Part shown: piece by piece, positions 35,703 to 44,633 of the stretch
Layout: the number at the start of each line of letters is the position of its first letter
Numbering within the stretch: the stretch's first letter is position 1
Assembly (NCBI RefSeq): GCF_902859705.1
Contig: NZ_CADIJO010000009.1
Coordinates: forward strand, 1-64,000
Direction: 5' to 3'
Origin: Achromobacter deleyi
GTDB taxonomy: Bacteria > Pseudomonadota > Gammaproteobacteria > Burkholderiales > Burkholderiaceae_B
Length of the DNA: 64,000 nucleotides
Position numbers and translations under genes: made by a program
The notes under the pieces: model-generated
Databases searched by the model: none
What the model saw: the letters and a program-made list of their open reading frames with translations, nothing else
Told to the model about the DNA's origin: nothing

Positions 35703-36190
35703 GCAGTTCCAAATCTTCCGGCCATTTCTGGCCCGCCTATGTCGACCTGATGACCGTGCTGCTGATGGTCTTCCTGTTGCTGACCCTGCTGTTCCAGATG
35801 GTGGCCAGCATTGCCCGCATGCAAGAGGGCCTGAAGGTCAAGACCGCCGCGCCCATGGCCAGCGAAGCGGCCGCGCGCCCCGGCAGCCTGATGCTGACCT
35901 TCGCTTCGGCCGACGCGGCCTTGCAGGCAGGCCAGCGCGACCAGGCCCGCGCCTGGCTGCAGGCCAACCTGGCCGGTATTGCCGAGCACGGCCTGTCGAT
36001 TTCAGCGCGCATTCCCGCCAACGAGGGCGAGGTCAGCCGGCGCCTGTCGGCCCAATTCTCGCGCGTATTGCAGATCAAGCAGCTGGCTACCGAAATGCAG
36101 GTTGACGAGCGCAATCTGTATATCGTCAACCAGCTGGACGTCGGCCTGCAGACCGCCGGCCAGATCCAGCTGGCGGTGGGCCGACTATGA
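35699..36190 (+). CDS. MotB/ExbD-like single-span protein lacking a peptidoglycan-binding domain
   Basis: This 163-residue protein has one membrane helix, FWPAYVDLMTVLLMVFLLLTLLF, with Asp16 at the position of the proton-binding Asp of MotB/ExbD/TolR and the same D-L-M-T pattern. The periplasmic part (about 40-163) shows no OmpA-like peptidoglycan-binding signature, though its end, LYIVNQLDVGLQTAGQIQLAVGRL, faintly recalls the start of such a domain. It overlaps both neighbours by 4 bases (tolC-like and hlyD-like), so it belongs to the type I operon and is the likely partner of the MotA/ExbB-like protein. Confidence 0.78.
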   Translation: MSSSKSSGHFWPAYVDLMTVLLMVFLLLTLLFQMVASIARMQEGLKVKTAAPMASEAAARPGSLMLTFASADAALQAGQRDQARAWLQANLAGIAEHGLSISARIPANEGEVSRRLSAQFSRVLQIKQLATEMQVDERNLYIVNQLDVGLQTAGQIQLAVGRL

Positions 36191-37527
36191 ATCGCTTGGG
36201 TGCCCAAGCCGCCGCAGGGGCTGGCCCGAAGGCGTCCGCGGGCCTGCGCCTGCGCCGCCTGCTGCCGCGCACGGTGACGGGCCTGGTCGCCATGGGCATG
36301 CTGGTCTTTCTGGTCTGGGCGGCGGCGTTTCCCCTGGAAGTCTATGTGCGCGGCAGCGGCGTGGTGCGGGTCGAGCGCCACAACATTCTCATCCAGGCCC
36401 AGGAAGGCGGCGTCATCCGCCGCATGGCCGTCAAGGAAGGCGACGTGGTCACCGCAGGCACCTTGCTGGCCGAGGTCGAAAACACCAACGTAGACGAGGC
36501 CTACGCCAAAAGCGCCGCCACGCGCGCCGCGCTCCTGGCCAAGGAATACCGCCTGCAACGCGAGGTGGCCGGCCAGCCCATGCCGCCAGCGCCGCCGGCG
36601 GACCTGCTCCCGGCGGCGGATGTCACGGCCGCTGCGCTGGACGAGGCCTACGCCAGCGAGCTCGACACCCACCGTCTGCGCAGTGCCGCGCAGGCGCAGT
36701 CCGAATCGGTCCTGACGGCGCAGATGTCGCAGCGCGACGCCGAAGTCCGCGAACTGGACAGCCAGGCTGCCGACCTGCAAAAAGAAGCCGCCTTGCAGGA
36801 ACAACAGGTGCGCATGATCGAGCCCATGGTCAAGTCCGGCGCGGCGGCCGAAGGCGTGCTGCTGCAAAAGCGTGCCGACCTGCAACGGATCCGCTCGGCC
36901 TTGAACCAGGCGCGGGCCCGTCTGCCGCGGGTGCGGGCCGAACACCAGGAAGCCGAATCCCGCCTGGGCCAGGTGCGTGCCGATTTCCTGTCGCGTGCCC
37001 GCCAGGACCTGAATGAAGCGCAAATGCAGCTGTCGCGCCTGGGCGCCGAGGCCGTGGCCAATTCCGGGCGCAAGGACGCCGCGCGCATCCTGGCGCCGGG
37101 CGACGGCCAGGTGCACCGCGTCATCGCGCCGCACGAGGGCATGGTGATCAAGCCCGGCGGCGAACTGCTCGAACTGTCGCCCACCGATGTGCCCTTGATC
37201 GCCGAAGTCCGGGTCAAGCCCGAAGACCGGGACCACATCTGGGTCGGCATGGCCGGCCGGGTACGGATCAGCGCGCTGTCCGGCGCGGGCCGCGCGCTGC
37301 CCGCACGGGTCAGCGTGATCAGCCCCGATGCCGTCAGCGAGCCCAACGGCGAGCGCTACTACGTGGTGTCGCTATCCGTCGACGCCGGCCTGACCGCGCA
37401 GCGCGTGCGTCCCGGCATGAGCGTGGACGCCTTCCTGGAGGCCGGCCAGCGCACGCTGCTGGCCTACCTGGCCAAGCCTATCTACCAGGCAGCGGAAACC
37501 GCGCTGTCTGAACCCGGTGGCCGCTAG
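36187..37527 (+). CDS. HlyD-family periplasmic adaptor (membrane fusion protein)
   Basis: This 446-residue protein has one N-terminal membrane segment (VTGLVAMGMLVFLVWAAAF), a biotinyl-lipoyl-like half (ILIQAQEGGVIRRMAVKEGDVVTAGTLLAEVE), a long coiled hairpin (about residues 110-290), and the returning beta-barrel parts (ILAPGDGQVHRVIAPHEGMVIKPGGELLEL, and RVRPGMSVDAFLEAGQRTLLAYLAKPI at the C-terminus). It should bridge the ABC protein and TolC. Its start overlaps the MotB-like stop as ATGA. Confidence 0.93.
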   Translation: MNRLGAQAAAGAGPKASAGLRLRRLLPRTVTGLVAMGMLVFLVWAAAFPLEVYVRGSGVVRVERHNILIQAQEGGVIRRMAVKEGDVVTAGTLLAEVENTNVDEAYAKSAATRAALLAKEYRLQREVAGQPMPPAPPADLLPAADVTAAALDEAYASELDTHRLRSAAQAQSESVLTAQMSQRDAEVRELDSQAADLQKEAALQEQQVRMIEPMVKSGAAAEGVLLQKRADLQRIRSALNQARARLPRVRAEHQEAESRLGQVRADFLSRARQDLNEAQMQLSRLGAEAVANSGRKDAARILAPGDGQVHRVIAPHEGMVIKPGGELLELSPTDVPLIAEVRVKPEDRDHIWVGMAGRVRISALSGAGRALPARVSVISPDAVSEPNGERYYVVSLSVDAGLTAQRVRPGMSVDAFLEAGQRTLLAYLAKPIYQAAETALSEPGGR

Positions 37528-37561
37528 GCGCACCGATCTCACTTATCTGCAGGAACCCGCC

Positions 37562-40500
37562 ATGACTACACCCGCTTCCGCCCCGACCGAATCCGTGGCC
37601 GGCTCGCCGCCGGTCCCGGCCGCCTCGCCAGAATCCGCAGGCGGCGCTTCAGCCACGGCAGCCACCCCCGCGCCGGCGTCCACCGCCGCCACGGCCAAGA
37701 CGGCCATCTTGCCCGAGCCCGGGCAGACCCCGGTGTCGGCGGTGATCTACACCCGCACCGAAAATCAAGTCAGCATGGACGGCGCCACGGTCACCGTGCT
37801 GCTCGATGGCGCCGACGTGGTGCTCAAGGCAGCCGACGGCAGATCGCTGATCTTGCCGCTGGCGGCAGAACTGGCTTCCTACGAGCCGCATCTGTACACG
37901 CTGCGCTTTGCGGATGGCACCGTGATGAGTTCGGAAGACCTGCTGCGCGTGGGCCAGGTCGTCAATGTCGATCCCACGGCGGCGGGTCCGCAGGCCGCGA
38001 CGGTAGCGCCGCCCGCTGCACCGCCGGCCGACCCCAAGGTCGTGGAAAAGGTGGTCGAAAAGATCGTCGAGGAAGTGGTCGTGCTGGAACAGGAAGCCAA
38101 GCCCAGCGAGCAAAGCGGGCAGGGCGGGCGCGAACGCAGCGACGCACTGTCACTTACCAAACCGATCGTGGCCCATTCCGGCGACGGCGATGCGCCGGTC
38201 ACCATGCTCAAGTCTTCCGGGTCGCCGCCTGAAGACGCTGCACCGCCGCCGCCGCCACCTCCGCCACCTCCGCCGCCGCCACCCGAGCCGCCGGCACCGC
38301 CGCTGCCCCCTCAGCCTGAACCGCCGGGGCCGACGAACCCCCCGAATCCGCCGCCCACACCGCCGGTCACCCCTGGCATTATTCCGCTGGACAAGGACCT
38401 GCGCCTGCTCCAGCTTGATGCCCGCATCGATGCCGATGCGCTCGTCTACCGTGGCGGCGCGGCGACGCAGGGCGCGCAGTCGGACCCCGCGCTGGCCATG
38501 CAATACGGTACCAAGACCATCGATCTCAGCGAACAGACCGACGGCTGGACTATCTACGCCGACGATCCGGACCGGTTCTCGGGCGAGACCATGACGCGGG
38601 TGGTCCACCTGGTCGACGCGGTCGGGGCCGTGCAAGTCTTGCGTGGCCTGCCCGCCGGCTACCGGGTGGTGGAATATGGCACTGACGAGGGCCGGGCTTA
38701 TGGACTCAATCCTGGCGACGTCCTTTTGCTGTATCCCAAGGGGCGCCAGGACTCGCTGGCATTGACGTTCCAGTACGAGACCGCTGACGGTTCCGTGCGC
38801 GAACACCAGGCGACCTTCATCGTCATGGAAACCCCCTTCGAGATCCAGCGTTCAGACGGTGCCTTCGTGCTGGCCTCGGTGCCTGGCTCGACGCTCGTCA
38901 CTGCCGGCAGCGGCGACGACACGATCCACGCCGGCTTCACCGCCATCGAAATTCATGCCGGTGCGGGCAACGACCGCATTGTGGCCTCGATGGCCACCGG
39001 CCTGTACGACGGCGGCGAAGGCCTGGACACGGTCGACTACAGCGGCTTTGACGCTGGCATTTCCGGTGACTTGCGCGGAGGATTCACGGTCCAAGCCGGC
39101 AAGATCCTGCATACGCTGGTCAATATCGAAAGCCTGGTCGGCACCCGATTTAACGACTTGCTGACGGCTGGCAGCGGCGATGCGCGGCTTTACGGCGGCG
39201 ACGGCAACGACATATTCATCCCCGGCGCTGGCCAGAATCTGCTGTCGGGCGGCGCGGGTTTCGATCGGGTCGATTATGGCCAGTCCACCGATATCCGTGG
39301 CGTCGTTGCCAGTCTGGCCGACGGCAAGACCCAGGATGGGCGCAACGGCGTCGGCGGCACCGACACCTACGAAGGCATCGAAAGCCTGATCGGTTCGCGC
39401 TTTGACGACGTGCTCGAGGGCGATGCCGGGGACAACACCCTGAACGGCGGTGACGGTGACGACACGATCTTCGGCAGCGGCGGGTCCGACAACCTGGACG
39501 GCGACGCCGGCCGCAATACGCTGGACTACTCCCGGCTGGCGGTCGCCGTGACGGTCAACCTTGCCACTGGCACCGTGCAAAAGGCGGGCGGCGGCACCGA
39601 CCGCATCGCCAATTTCAAGGAAGTCATCGGCACGCAGGGCAATGACACCTTCCAGGCGGCGGCCGGCAGCATCCTGCGTGGCGGCGACGGCGACGATACG
39701 TTCAAGGGCTCAATGGGGTCCAGCACTCTGGACGGCGGCGAGGGCCGCGACCTGGTCGACTACTCGGCGCTGAACCAGAACCTGTACGTGGATCTGCTGA
39801 ACGGTGTCGCATCCGGTCTGGCCAACCCCTACGTGAGCGGTGGGCAGCAGTTCAATCGTGTCGACAACACGGGGTTTGGCGTGGACACCCTGTCCGGCAT
39901 CGACAGCGTCCACGCGTCGTACACGGCAGCCGTGAATTACCTGGCGGGCTCCAACGCCGACAACTATCTCAAGGGTGGACGCAACACCAACTACTACGAG
40001 GGCCGGGCGGGCAACAACACGCTCGACGGCTCGGGCGGCACGGGCGATTACGCCATGTACGCGAGCAGCAGCCAAGGCGTCACGGCGGTGTTGGACAGTG
40101 CCGGCAACGGCACGGTGGCACACGGGGGCTATACCGATACCCTGCGCGGCTTTGAAGGCATCTGGGGCAGTGACTTTGACGACACGCTGACCGCGGCCAA
40201 CGCCCGGACCTGGCTGTTCGGCGGGCGCGGCAACGACACGCTCATCGGCGGCACGGCCTATTACAGCTGGGGTGCCACCCAGGGCATCGTGCTGGACCTG
40301 GGCGGCGGTGGCAACGACGGCGTCTCGTCGGGCGTCGGCATGGCGCTGAATGACGGCTATGGCACCCAGGACCGCCTGTTCAACGTCAATAACGTCACGG
40401 GCACCAATGGCTTCAACGACACGATCTGGGGCAATGATCGCGACAACATCATCACCGAGTTCAATGGCAACAACTATATCTACGGCAGCAAAGGCAACGA

Positions 40501-41248
40501 CACCCTGAACCTGGGCAACGGCAACAATACTGTCGACTATTCCTTGCTGGACCGCGGCATCACCGCCAACCTCACTTTGGCGGCGCAAATCGTCAACAAG
40601 GCCGATAACGGTCTGGACCGCCTGACGGGCGCGCGCAATATCACGGGTACGGCGCACGCCGACACCCTCATAGGCGGAAACGATGGCAATACCCTGATCG
40701 GCAACGGCGGCGCGGACGTCCTGGTGGGCAACGGCGGCAACGACATCCTGATCGGCGGCGCCGATGGCCTGGCCACCGCCAGCTATTTCACGTCGCCGCA
40801 GGGCATCGAGGCCAATCTGTCTTCGGGCCAGGTGCAGGATGGTTTCGGCTCGTTCGACACGCTGGTGCAGATCGGCAAGATCGTCGGTTCGTCCGCCAGC
40901 GACCGATTCATCTTCTCGAACCAGGGCGATCTGGCCCGTTACCAGATCGATGGCGGCGCGGACGGCAACGACGTCATGGTCAAGCAGGGCGCGGGGGGCA
41001 GCTTCAGCCTGGACGCCAGCGTGCGCATCTCGCACATCTCGGCCATCAACTTCTCGGACGGCAAGACCGATAACGTCGCCATCAACCTCAACGAGTTGAT
41101 GGCGGGCGCCGGCGACACGTCGCTGACCGTGCGGCTGGACAACCACGACACCTTCAGCATTTCCCAGACCGGCTGGACCATGACGGAAAACACCGCCGAC
41201 CACCAGACCTGGTCGCACGGCGGGCAGACCGTCGTGGTGGCGCACTAG
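37562..41248 (+). CDS. RTX-type calcium-binding repeat protein, type I secretion substrate
   Basis: This 1228-residue protein has no Sec signal. Its N-terminal region (about 60-140, VIYTRTENQVSMDGATVTVLLDGADVVLKAADGRS in outline) is followed by a poly-Pro/Glu stretch (about 225-275). RTX-like nonapeptide repeats follow from about 445 to 1075, such as GGDGDDTIFGSGGSDNLDG and NGGADVLVGNGGNDILIGG. The C-terminal 150 residues carry the FSDGKTDNVAINLNEL type sequence common to T1SS substrates. The repeats bind calcium and fold outside the cell. Surface adhesin or biofilm function is likely from the family. No catalytic domain was recognised. AGGA lies upstream of ATG 37562; the in-frame opening from 37517 overlaps hlyD. 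Confidence 0.87.
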   Translation: MTTPASAPTESVAGSPPVPAASPESAGGASATAATPAPASTAATAKTAILPEPGQTPVSAVIYTRTENQVSMDGATVTVLLDGADVVLKAADGRSLILPLAAELASYEPHLYTLRFADGTVMSSEDLLRVGQVVNVDPTAAGPQAATVAPPAAPPADPKVVEKVVEKIVEEVVVLEQEAKPSEQSGQGGRERSDALSLTKPIVAHSGDGDAPVTMLKSSGSPPEDAAPPPPPPPPPPPPPPEPPAPPLPPQPEPPGPTNPPNPPPTPPVTPGIIPLDKDLRLLQLDARIDADALVYRGGAATQGAQSDPALAMQYGTKTIDLSEQTDGWTIYADDPDRFSGETMTRVVHLVDAVGAVQVLRGLPAGYRVVEYGTDEGRAYGLNPGDVLLLYPKGRQDSLALTFQYETADGSVREHQATFIVMETPFEIQRSDGAFVLASVPGSTLVTAGSGDDTIHAGFTAIEIHAGAGNDRIVASMATGLYDGGEGLDTVDYSGFDAGISGDLRGGFTVQAGKILHTLVNIESLVGTRFNDLLTAGSGDARLYGGDGNDIFIPGAGQNLLSGGAGFDRVDYGQSTDIRGVVASLADGKTQDGRNGVGGTDTYEGIESLIGSRFDDVLEGDAGDNTLNGGDGDDTIFGSGGSDNLDGDAGRNTLDYSRLAVAVTVNLATGTVQKAGGGTDRIANFKEVIGTQGNDTFQAAAGSILRGGDGDDTFKGSMGSSTLDGGEGRDLVDYSALNQNLYVDLLNGVASGLANPYVSGGQQFNRVDNTGFGVDTLSGIDSVHASYTAAVNYLAGSNADNYLKGGRNTNYYEGRAGNNTLDGSGGTGDYAMYASSSQGVTAVLDSAGNGTVAHGGYTDTLRGFEGIWGSDFDDTLTAANARTWLFGGRGNDTLIGGTAYYSWGATQGIVLDLGGGGNDGVSSGVGMALNDGYGTQDRLFNVNNVTGTNGFNDTIWGNDRDNIITEFNGNNYIYGSKGNDTLNLGNGNNTVDYSLLDRGITANLTLAAQIVNKADNGLDRLTGARNITGTAHADTLIGGNDGNTLIGNGGADVLVGNGGNDILIGGADGLATASYFTSPQGIEANLSSGQVQDGFGSFDTLVQIGKIVGSSASDRFIFSNQGDLARYQIDGGADGNDVMVKQGAGGSFSLDASVRISHISAINFSDGKTDNVAINLNELMAGAGDTSLTVRLDNHDTFSISQTGWTMTENTADHQTWSHGGQTVVVAH

Positions 41249-41276
41249 CTGGCACGCACGCTTAACAAGGCAATTC

Positions 41277-43409
41277 ATGGATATTTCCCTTCACGCGTCG
41301 GCGGCACCCACGGTCCGCGCCGCTCCCTCGACCCCGCCGCCCGCGGATCTGGGCGACGCCTTGCTCGAGGCGGCCGAACAACTGCTCGGCCCGGTGGCGC
41401 AGTGGCAATGGCGGCGTCAGGTCAAGCTGTTGGCCGGCCAGGCGGCGCTGCAGCCCTGGCTCGACGCGGCGGCCAGGCATTTGCGCATCGATTGCGTGCC
41501 GGTGCGCGGCGCCGCGATCCCCGCATCGGCGTCCGCATCCCGATCAGCATCAGCCTCGGCGTCCGCCGCCCAGGCGACCCTGGCGCCCGGGCCGTACCTC
41601 TGGATCCACGACGGCCAGGCCCAGGCCGTCAGCCATGGCGGCCACGACTGGCGCGTGGGCGGCCTGCGCCAGGGGCAGCCCCCCGAGGGCGGCGCGCTGT
41701 ATCGCGTGGTACCCAGCCACACCTTCGCCAAGCTGGGCTGGCGGGAATTTCGCCAGGCGGCGCTGTCCGATTCGCGCCTGCTGCGGGAAATCGGGCTGGC
41801 CACCTTTGTCATCAACGCCTTCGCGTTGGTCATTCCGCTGTACATGAATGCCATCTATGACCGGGTGTTGCCTGCCCAGGCCGACATGTCGCTCTGGGTG
41901 CTTTCTCTGGGTGCGGCGTTCTGCCTGGGGCTGGAATACCTGTTGCGCAACGAACGCAGCCGCGCCCTGATGCGGCTGGCCGACGAATTCCAGGCCACCT
42001 GCCTGCCGCAGCTGACACACTGGCTCAGCCGCGCGCCGCTCACGCAGGCGCTGGACTGGGGCAACGGTGCCGTGCGCGGCCTGGCCGCCTTGTCGCGGTT
42101 GCGCTCGCTGTATTGGAGCCTGATCGGCAGTTCCGTGCTGGACCTGGGTTTTGCCGTGCTGTATCTGGCCATCATCGCCTGGCTTGGCGGCCTGCTGGCG
42201 CTGGCGCCGGCCGCCGTCCTTGCCGTGGGCGCCTGGGTCATGTGGCGCTATGACCGCCAGCTGGACGCCGCGGGGCCGCCGGACGACGCCGCGTTTTCCG
42301 TCACCGCCGATCGCTACGCCTTGTACCGCGCCGCCAACGCCGAATCCGTGCTGGCGTCCGAATACCTGGTGGCTACCGAAACCCAGCGCCAGCGCGAGCA
42401 ACGCCGCTACGCGCTGCAATCGCGCTGCAGCGCGGCGTTGAACCTGTTGGGCAACGGCCAGACGCTGCTGATCGTGGTGCTGGCGTACTACCTGGTGGCC
42501 ACCCACCGCATGCAGCCGGCCGGCATCTTTGCCGCCATCCTGTTGTCGGGCCGCATGCTGCAACCGCTGGGTTCGCTGATGACGGCGCTGCCCAGCCTGC
42601 GTCAGATGCGTGTCTGCCTGCATCAGGTCAATGACACGCTTGGGGCCTCGGCCGCCGCGCCGCCCACGGTGCAGGACATGGCCCGGGCCGGCACGGGCTG
42701 GTGCCTGCGCGACGTGTCGTTGCGCTATGGCGACGCCGCGCCGCTCGCGCTCAAGGACGTGTCGCTCGACATCCGCCCCGGCGAGCGCATCGCCATCGTG
42801 GGCCCCGCGGCGGGCGGCAAAAGCACGTTGCTCAAACTGCTGCTGGGCGTCATGGCGCCCACCCGCGGCAGCGTGCAATACAACGGCTGCGCGCTGGCGG
42901 GAGACGCCGCCCGAACCCTGCGCGAGCAGGTGCACTACGGTTGGCAAAGCGCCGAATTGATTGGCCCGACCCCGCGCGACTACCTGGACCTGGATGGAGC
43001 GCGAACCCCCGACGAATTGGCGGCCAGCCTGCGGCAGACGGGCCTGGCGCCAGTGGTGGCGCGTTGGCCCCAGGGGCTGGCCACGCCGTGTGCGGCCTTG
43101 CCTGCGTTGGGCCGGCGCACGCTTGAACTGTTGGCGCTGGCCCGGATGGCGCTCAGCCGGCGGGCCGTCTACGCGCTCGATACGCCGTCCGAATGCCTGG
43201 ATCCGCAAGCCGAACGCCAGTTGCTGGCCATGCTGCGGGCCAGGTGCGACCAGGGCGCCACGGTGCTGCTGGTGACAGACAAGGCCAATCTGCTGACGCT
43301 GGTGGACCGTGTCATCTACGTCACGCAAGGGCAGATCCGATTTGACGGCACGGTGCCGCAATTTCAAGGCCTGCTGGCGCAGGGGGCAGACCAGCCCGCT
43401 CAGTCGTGA
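41277..43409 (+). CDS. Type I secretion ABC transporter with degenerate nucleotide-binding domain
   Basis: This 710-residue protein has an N-terminal region to about 160, six membrane helices at about 180-420, and a nucleotide-binding domain from about 475. By comparison with LapB/HlyB-type transporters, Walker A is intact (GPAAGGKST, residue 509) and the Q-loop Gln remains (YGWQ). The signature LSGGQ reads LPALGRRT (about 608), the catalytic Glu after Walker B is Thr (YALDTPSECLD, Asp635-Thr636), and the H-loop His is Asp (LLVTDKANLL, Asp668). Three separate catalytic elements are lost while the frame and length are preserved. ATP binding may persist, but normal hydrolysis is doubtful. It ends the operon that includes the MotA/MotB-like pair. 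Confidence 0.9.
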   Translation: MDISLHASAAPTVRAAPSTPPPADLGDALLEAAEQLLGPVAQWQWRRQVKLLAGQAALQPWLDAAARHLRIDCVPVRGAAIPASASASRSASASASAAQATLAPGPYLWIHDGQAQAVSHGGHDWRVGGLRQGQPPEGGALYRVVPSHTFAKLGWREFRQAALSDSRLLREIGLATFVINAFALVIPLYMNAIYDRVLPAQADMSLWVLSLGAAFCLGLEYLLRNERSRALMRLADEFQATCLPQLTHWLSRAPLTQALDWGNGAVRGLAALSRLRSLYWSLIGSSVLDLGFAVLYLAIIAWLGGLLALAPAAVLAVGAWVMWRYDRQLDAAGPPDDAAFSVTADRYALYRAANAESVLASEYLVATETQRQREQRRYALQSRCSAALNLLGNGQTLLIVVLAYYLVATHRMQPAGIFAAILLSGRMLQPLGSLMTALPSLRQMRVCLHQVNDTLGASAAAPPTVQDMARAGTGWCLRDVSLRYGDAAPLALKDVSLDIRPGERIAIVGPAAGGKSTLLKLLLGVMAPTRGSVQYNGCALAGDAARTLREQVHYGWQSAELIGPTPRDYLDLDGARTPDELAASLRQTGLAPVVARWPQGLATPCAALPALGRRTLELLALARMALSRRAVYALDTPSECLDPQAERQLLAMLRARCDQGATVLLVTDKANLLTLVDRVIYVTQGQIRFDGTVPQFQGLLAQGADQPAQS

Positions 43410-43423
43410 CCGCAACATTTAGC

Positions 43424-43454
43424 GGAAATTCCCGTCCGGGTTTGGAGAAATTTC
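43424..43454 (+). promoter_or_regulatory. Pair of BvgA-like inverted heptad sites before the receiver-like gene
   Basis: GGAAATTCC (43424-43432, centre 43428) and GAAATTTC (43447-43454, centre 43450.5) are short dyads about 22 bases apart, the spacing at which BvgA-type dimers bind side by side. They lie 99-129 bases upstream of the TTG start at 43553. A BvgA-like regulator is encoded nearby. Binding is inferred. Confidence 0.45.
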
Positions 43455-43552
43455 GTGTCTAGGACCCATTTACCCCGCGCGCAGAATACGGCTCCGCCAC
43501 GGCATGAGAACGGGCGAACGACAGCCCCGGCGGCCGCCCAAGGAAACAAGCT

Positions 43553-43933
43553 TTGAAAGCGTTGATCATTACAGACACTCTGGCGGGACACGCCGCCTGC
43601 GCGGACCGGTTCGCCGCGCATTTCGATCGGGTGACGTGCGTCGAACTGCGCGTCTTGCATCTGGCCCTGCGCACGTTGGCGGCGCCCGAACCGGAAATCG
43701 TGGTGCTCGATATCATGCGCAGCCCAACCAAATGCCTGGCGGTGGTGGCGCGGCTGCGCGCCGTGTTTCCGCAGGCCAAGATCCTGGTGCAGAAGCAGGC
43801 CAAGCCGTCCAACTTCGAATACCTGGCCGAGCAGGTGGGCGCGCATGGGGTGGCCGATATTCGCAATACCGGCGTGGCGGACGTCAAAGTCATGTTGGCC
43901 GCCGTACTGGGCGGCAATATCACGCGGCGCTAG
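43553..43933 (+). CDS. Single-domain receiver-like protein (degenerate)
   Basis: This 126-residue protein has alternating beta/alpha periodicity. The third strand, EIVVLDIMRS (about 47-56), places an Asp at the receiver phosphorylation position. The acidic pair normally at the end of strand 1 is reduced to one Asp (LIITDT) and the conserved switch Thr/Lys arrangement is not clear (ILVQKQAKPS). It may be a pseudo-receiver or weak phosphate sink. The TTG start has AAGGA upstream. Its stop overlaps tail to tail with the Hpt gene on the other strand through the bases CTAG (43930-43933). Confidence 0.7.
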   Translation: MKALIITDTLAGHAACADRFAAHFDRVTCVELRVLHLALRTLAAPEPEIVVLDIMRSPTKCLAVVARLRAVFPQAKILVQKQAKPSNFEYLAEQVGAHGVADIRNTGVADVKVMLAAVLGGNITRR

Positions 43934-44619
43934 CGGCCGCGGGCCGCCAGCAGCCGCAGCATGGCGCAAAGGCGTTGCACACCCGGCACCAGCAGCGTGT
44001 TCACCAGCAGGATGCCGGCGGCATCGCCTTGGGCGCAAAGGGCTTCGGCCCGCGCGCACAGCGCAATGAGCGTGTGGCAGCCGCTCATGCGGGCCGTGCC
44101 GCCCAGCCGGTGGGCCCGCGAGCCGGCATTGGCCCAATGGCGGTCGGCGCATTCGCGCTGGTAGTCGTGCAGATCGGATTCGCCGGTGGCGAGCAGGCTG
44201 GTCACGAGTTCGGCGGTGACCGCCGTATTGCCGTCGACCAGCCGCAACAGGGTATCGGACAGGCGCAGCAATTCTTCGTGGGCCGGCACCTCGTAGCCGG
44301 CCGCCGTCAGCGCCCCGAGCAGGTCGGTGTCGCGCACCGGTGCGGCCAGCGCGGCATCGGCCAGCACCGGCGCGCCGTCGGCGGCGTCCACCGCGAGCAG
44401 CACCGCCTGCGCCAAGCCATAGCTGCGCAGTTGTTCGGCGCTGGGATACTGCGCCGCGGCAGTGTGGCAAAACACGAGGACGTGGGCGCCGCGTACCCGT
44501 TCCCTGTCTTTTCGGGCCAACTGCTGCAGACTGATGACGCCCAGGCCCAGTGCGGCAAGCTGGGTCGCCAGTTGCCGGCGCAACTCGCCGGCAGGTCCCA
44601 GCACCAGGGCGCGGCTCAT
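43930..44619 (-). CDS. Histidine phosphotransfer (Hpt) protein with degenerate receiver-like N-domain
   Basis: In this 229-residue protein the C-terminal part holds a convincing Hpt motif, AHRLGGTARMSGC, with the phospho-accepting His at about residue 170, comparable to the Hpt of BvgS/EvgS-type sensors. The first 110 residues (ALVLGPAGELRRQLATQLAALG...VLVFCHT) look like a receiver fold without the acidic pocket. No histidine kinase is present in the window. It lies directly after the BvgA-like gene, so it probably relays phosphate to that regulator from a kinase encoded elsewhere. ATG 44619 gives a 14-base gap; an upstream start (44652) would overlap. Confidence 0.78.
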   Translation of the reverse strand: MSRALVLGPAGELRRQLATQLAALGLGVISLQQLARKDRERVRGAHVLVFCHTAAAQYPSAEQLRSYGLAQAVLLAVDAADGAPVLADAALAAPVRDTDLLGALTAAGYEVPAHEELLRLSDTLLRLVDGNTAVTAELVTSLLATGESDLHDYQRECADRHWANAGSRAHRLGGTARMSGCHTLIALCARAEALCAQGDAAGILLVNTLLVPGVQRLCAMLRLLAARGR

Positions 44620-44633
44620 CGGCGGCGGTCCGC

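Noticed and set aside
32879..36190. Zorya-type anti-phage defence (ZorA/ZorB-like pair)
   Set aside because: The MotA-like protein with a long tail and the MotB-like partner recall ZorAB, but no ZorC, ZorD or ZorE-like gene is present and tolC, hlyD, RTX and ABC genes are interleaved in the same operon.
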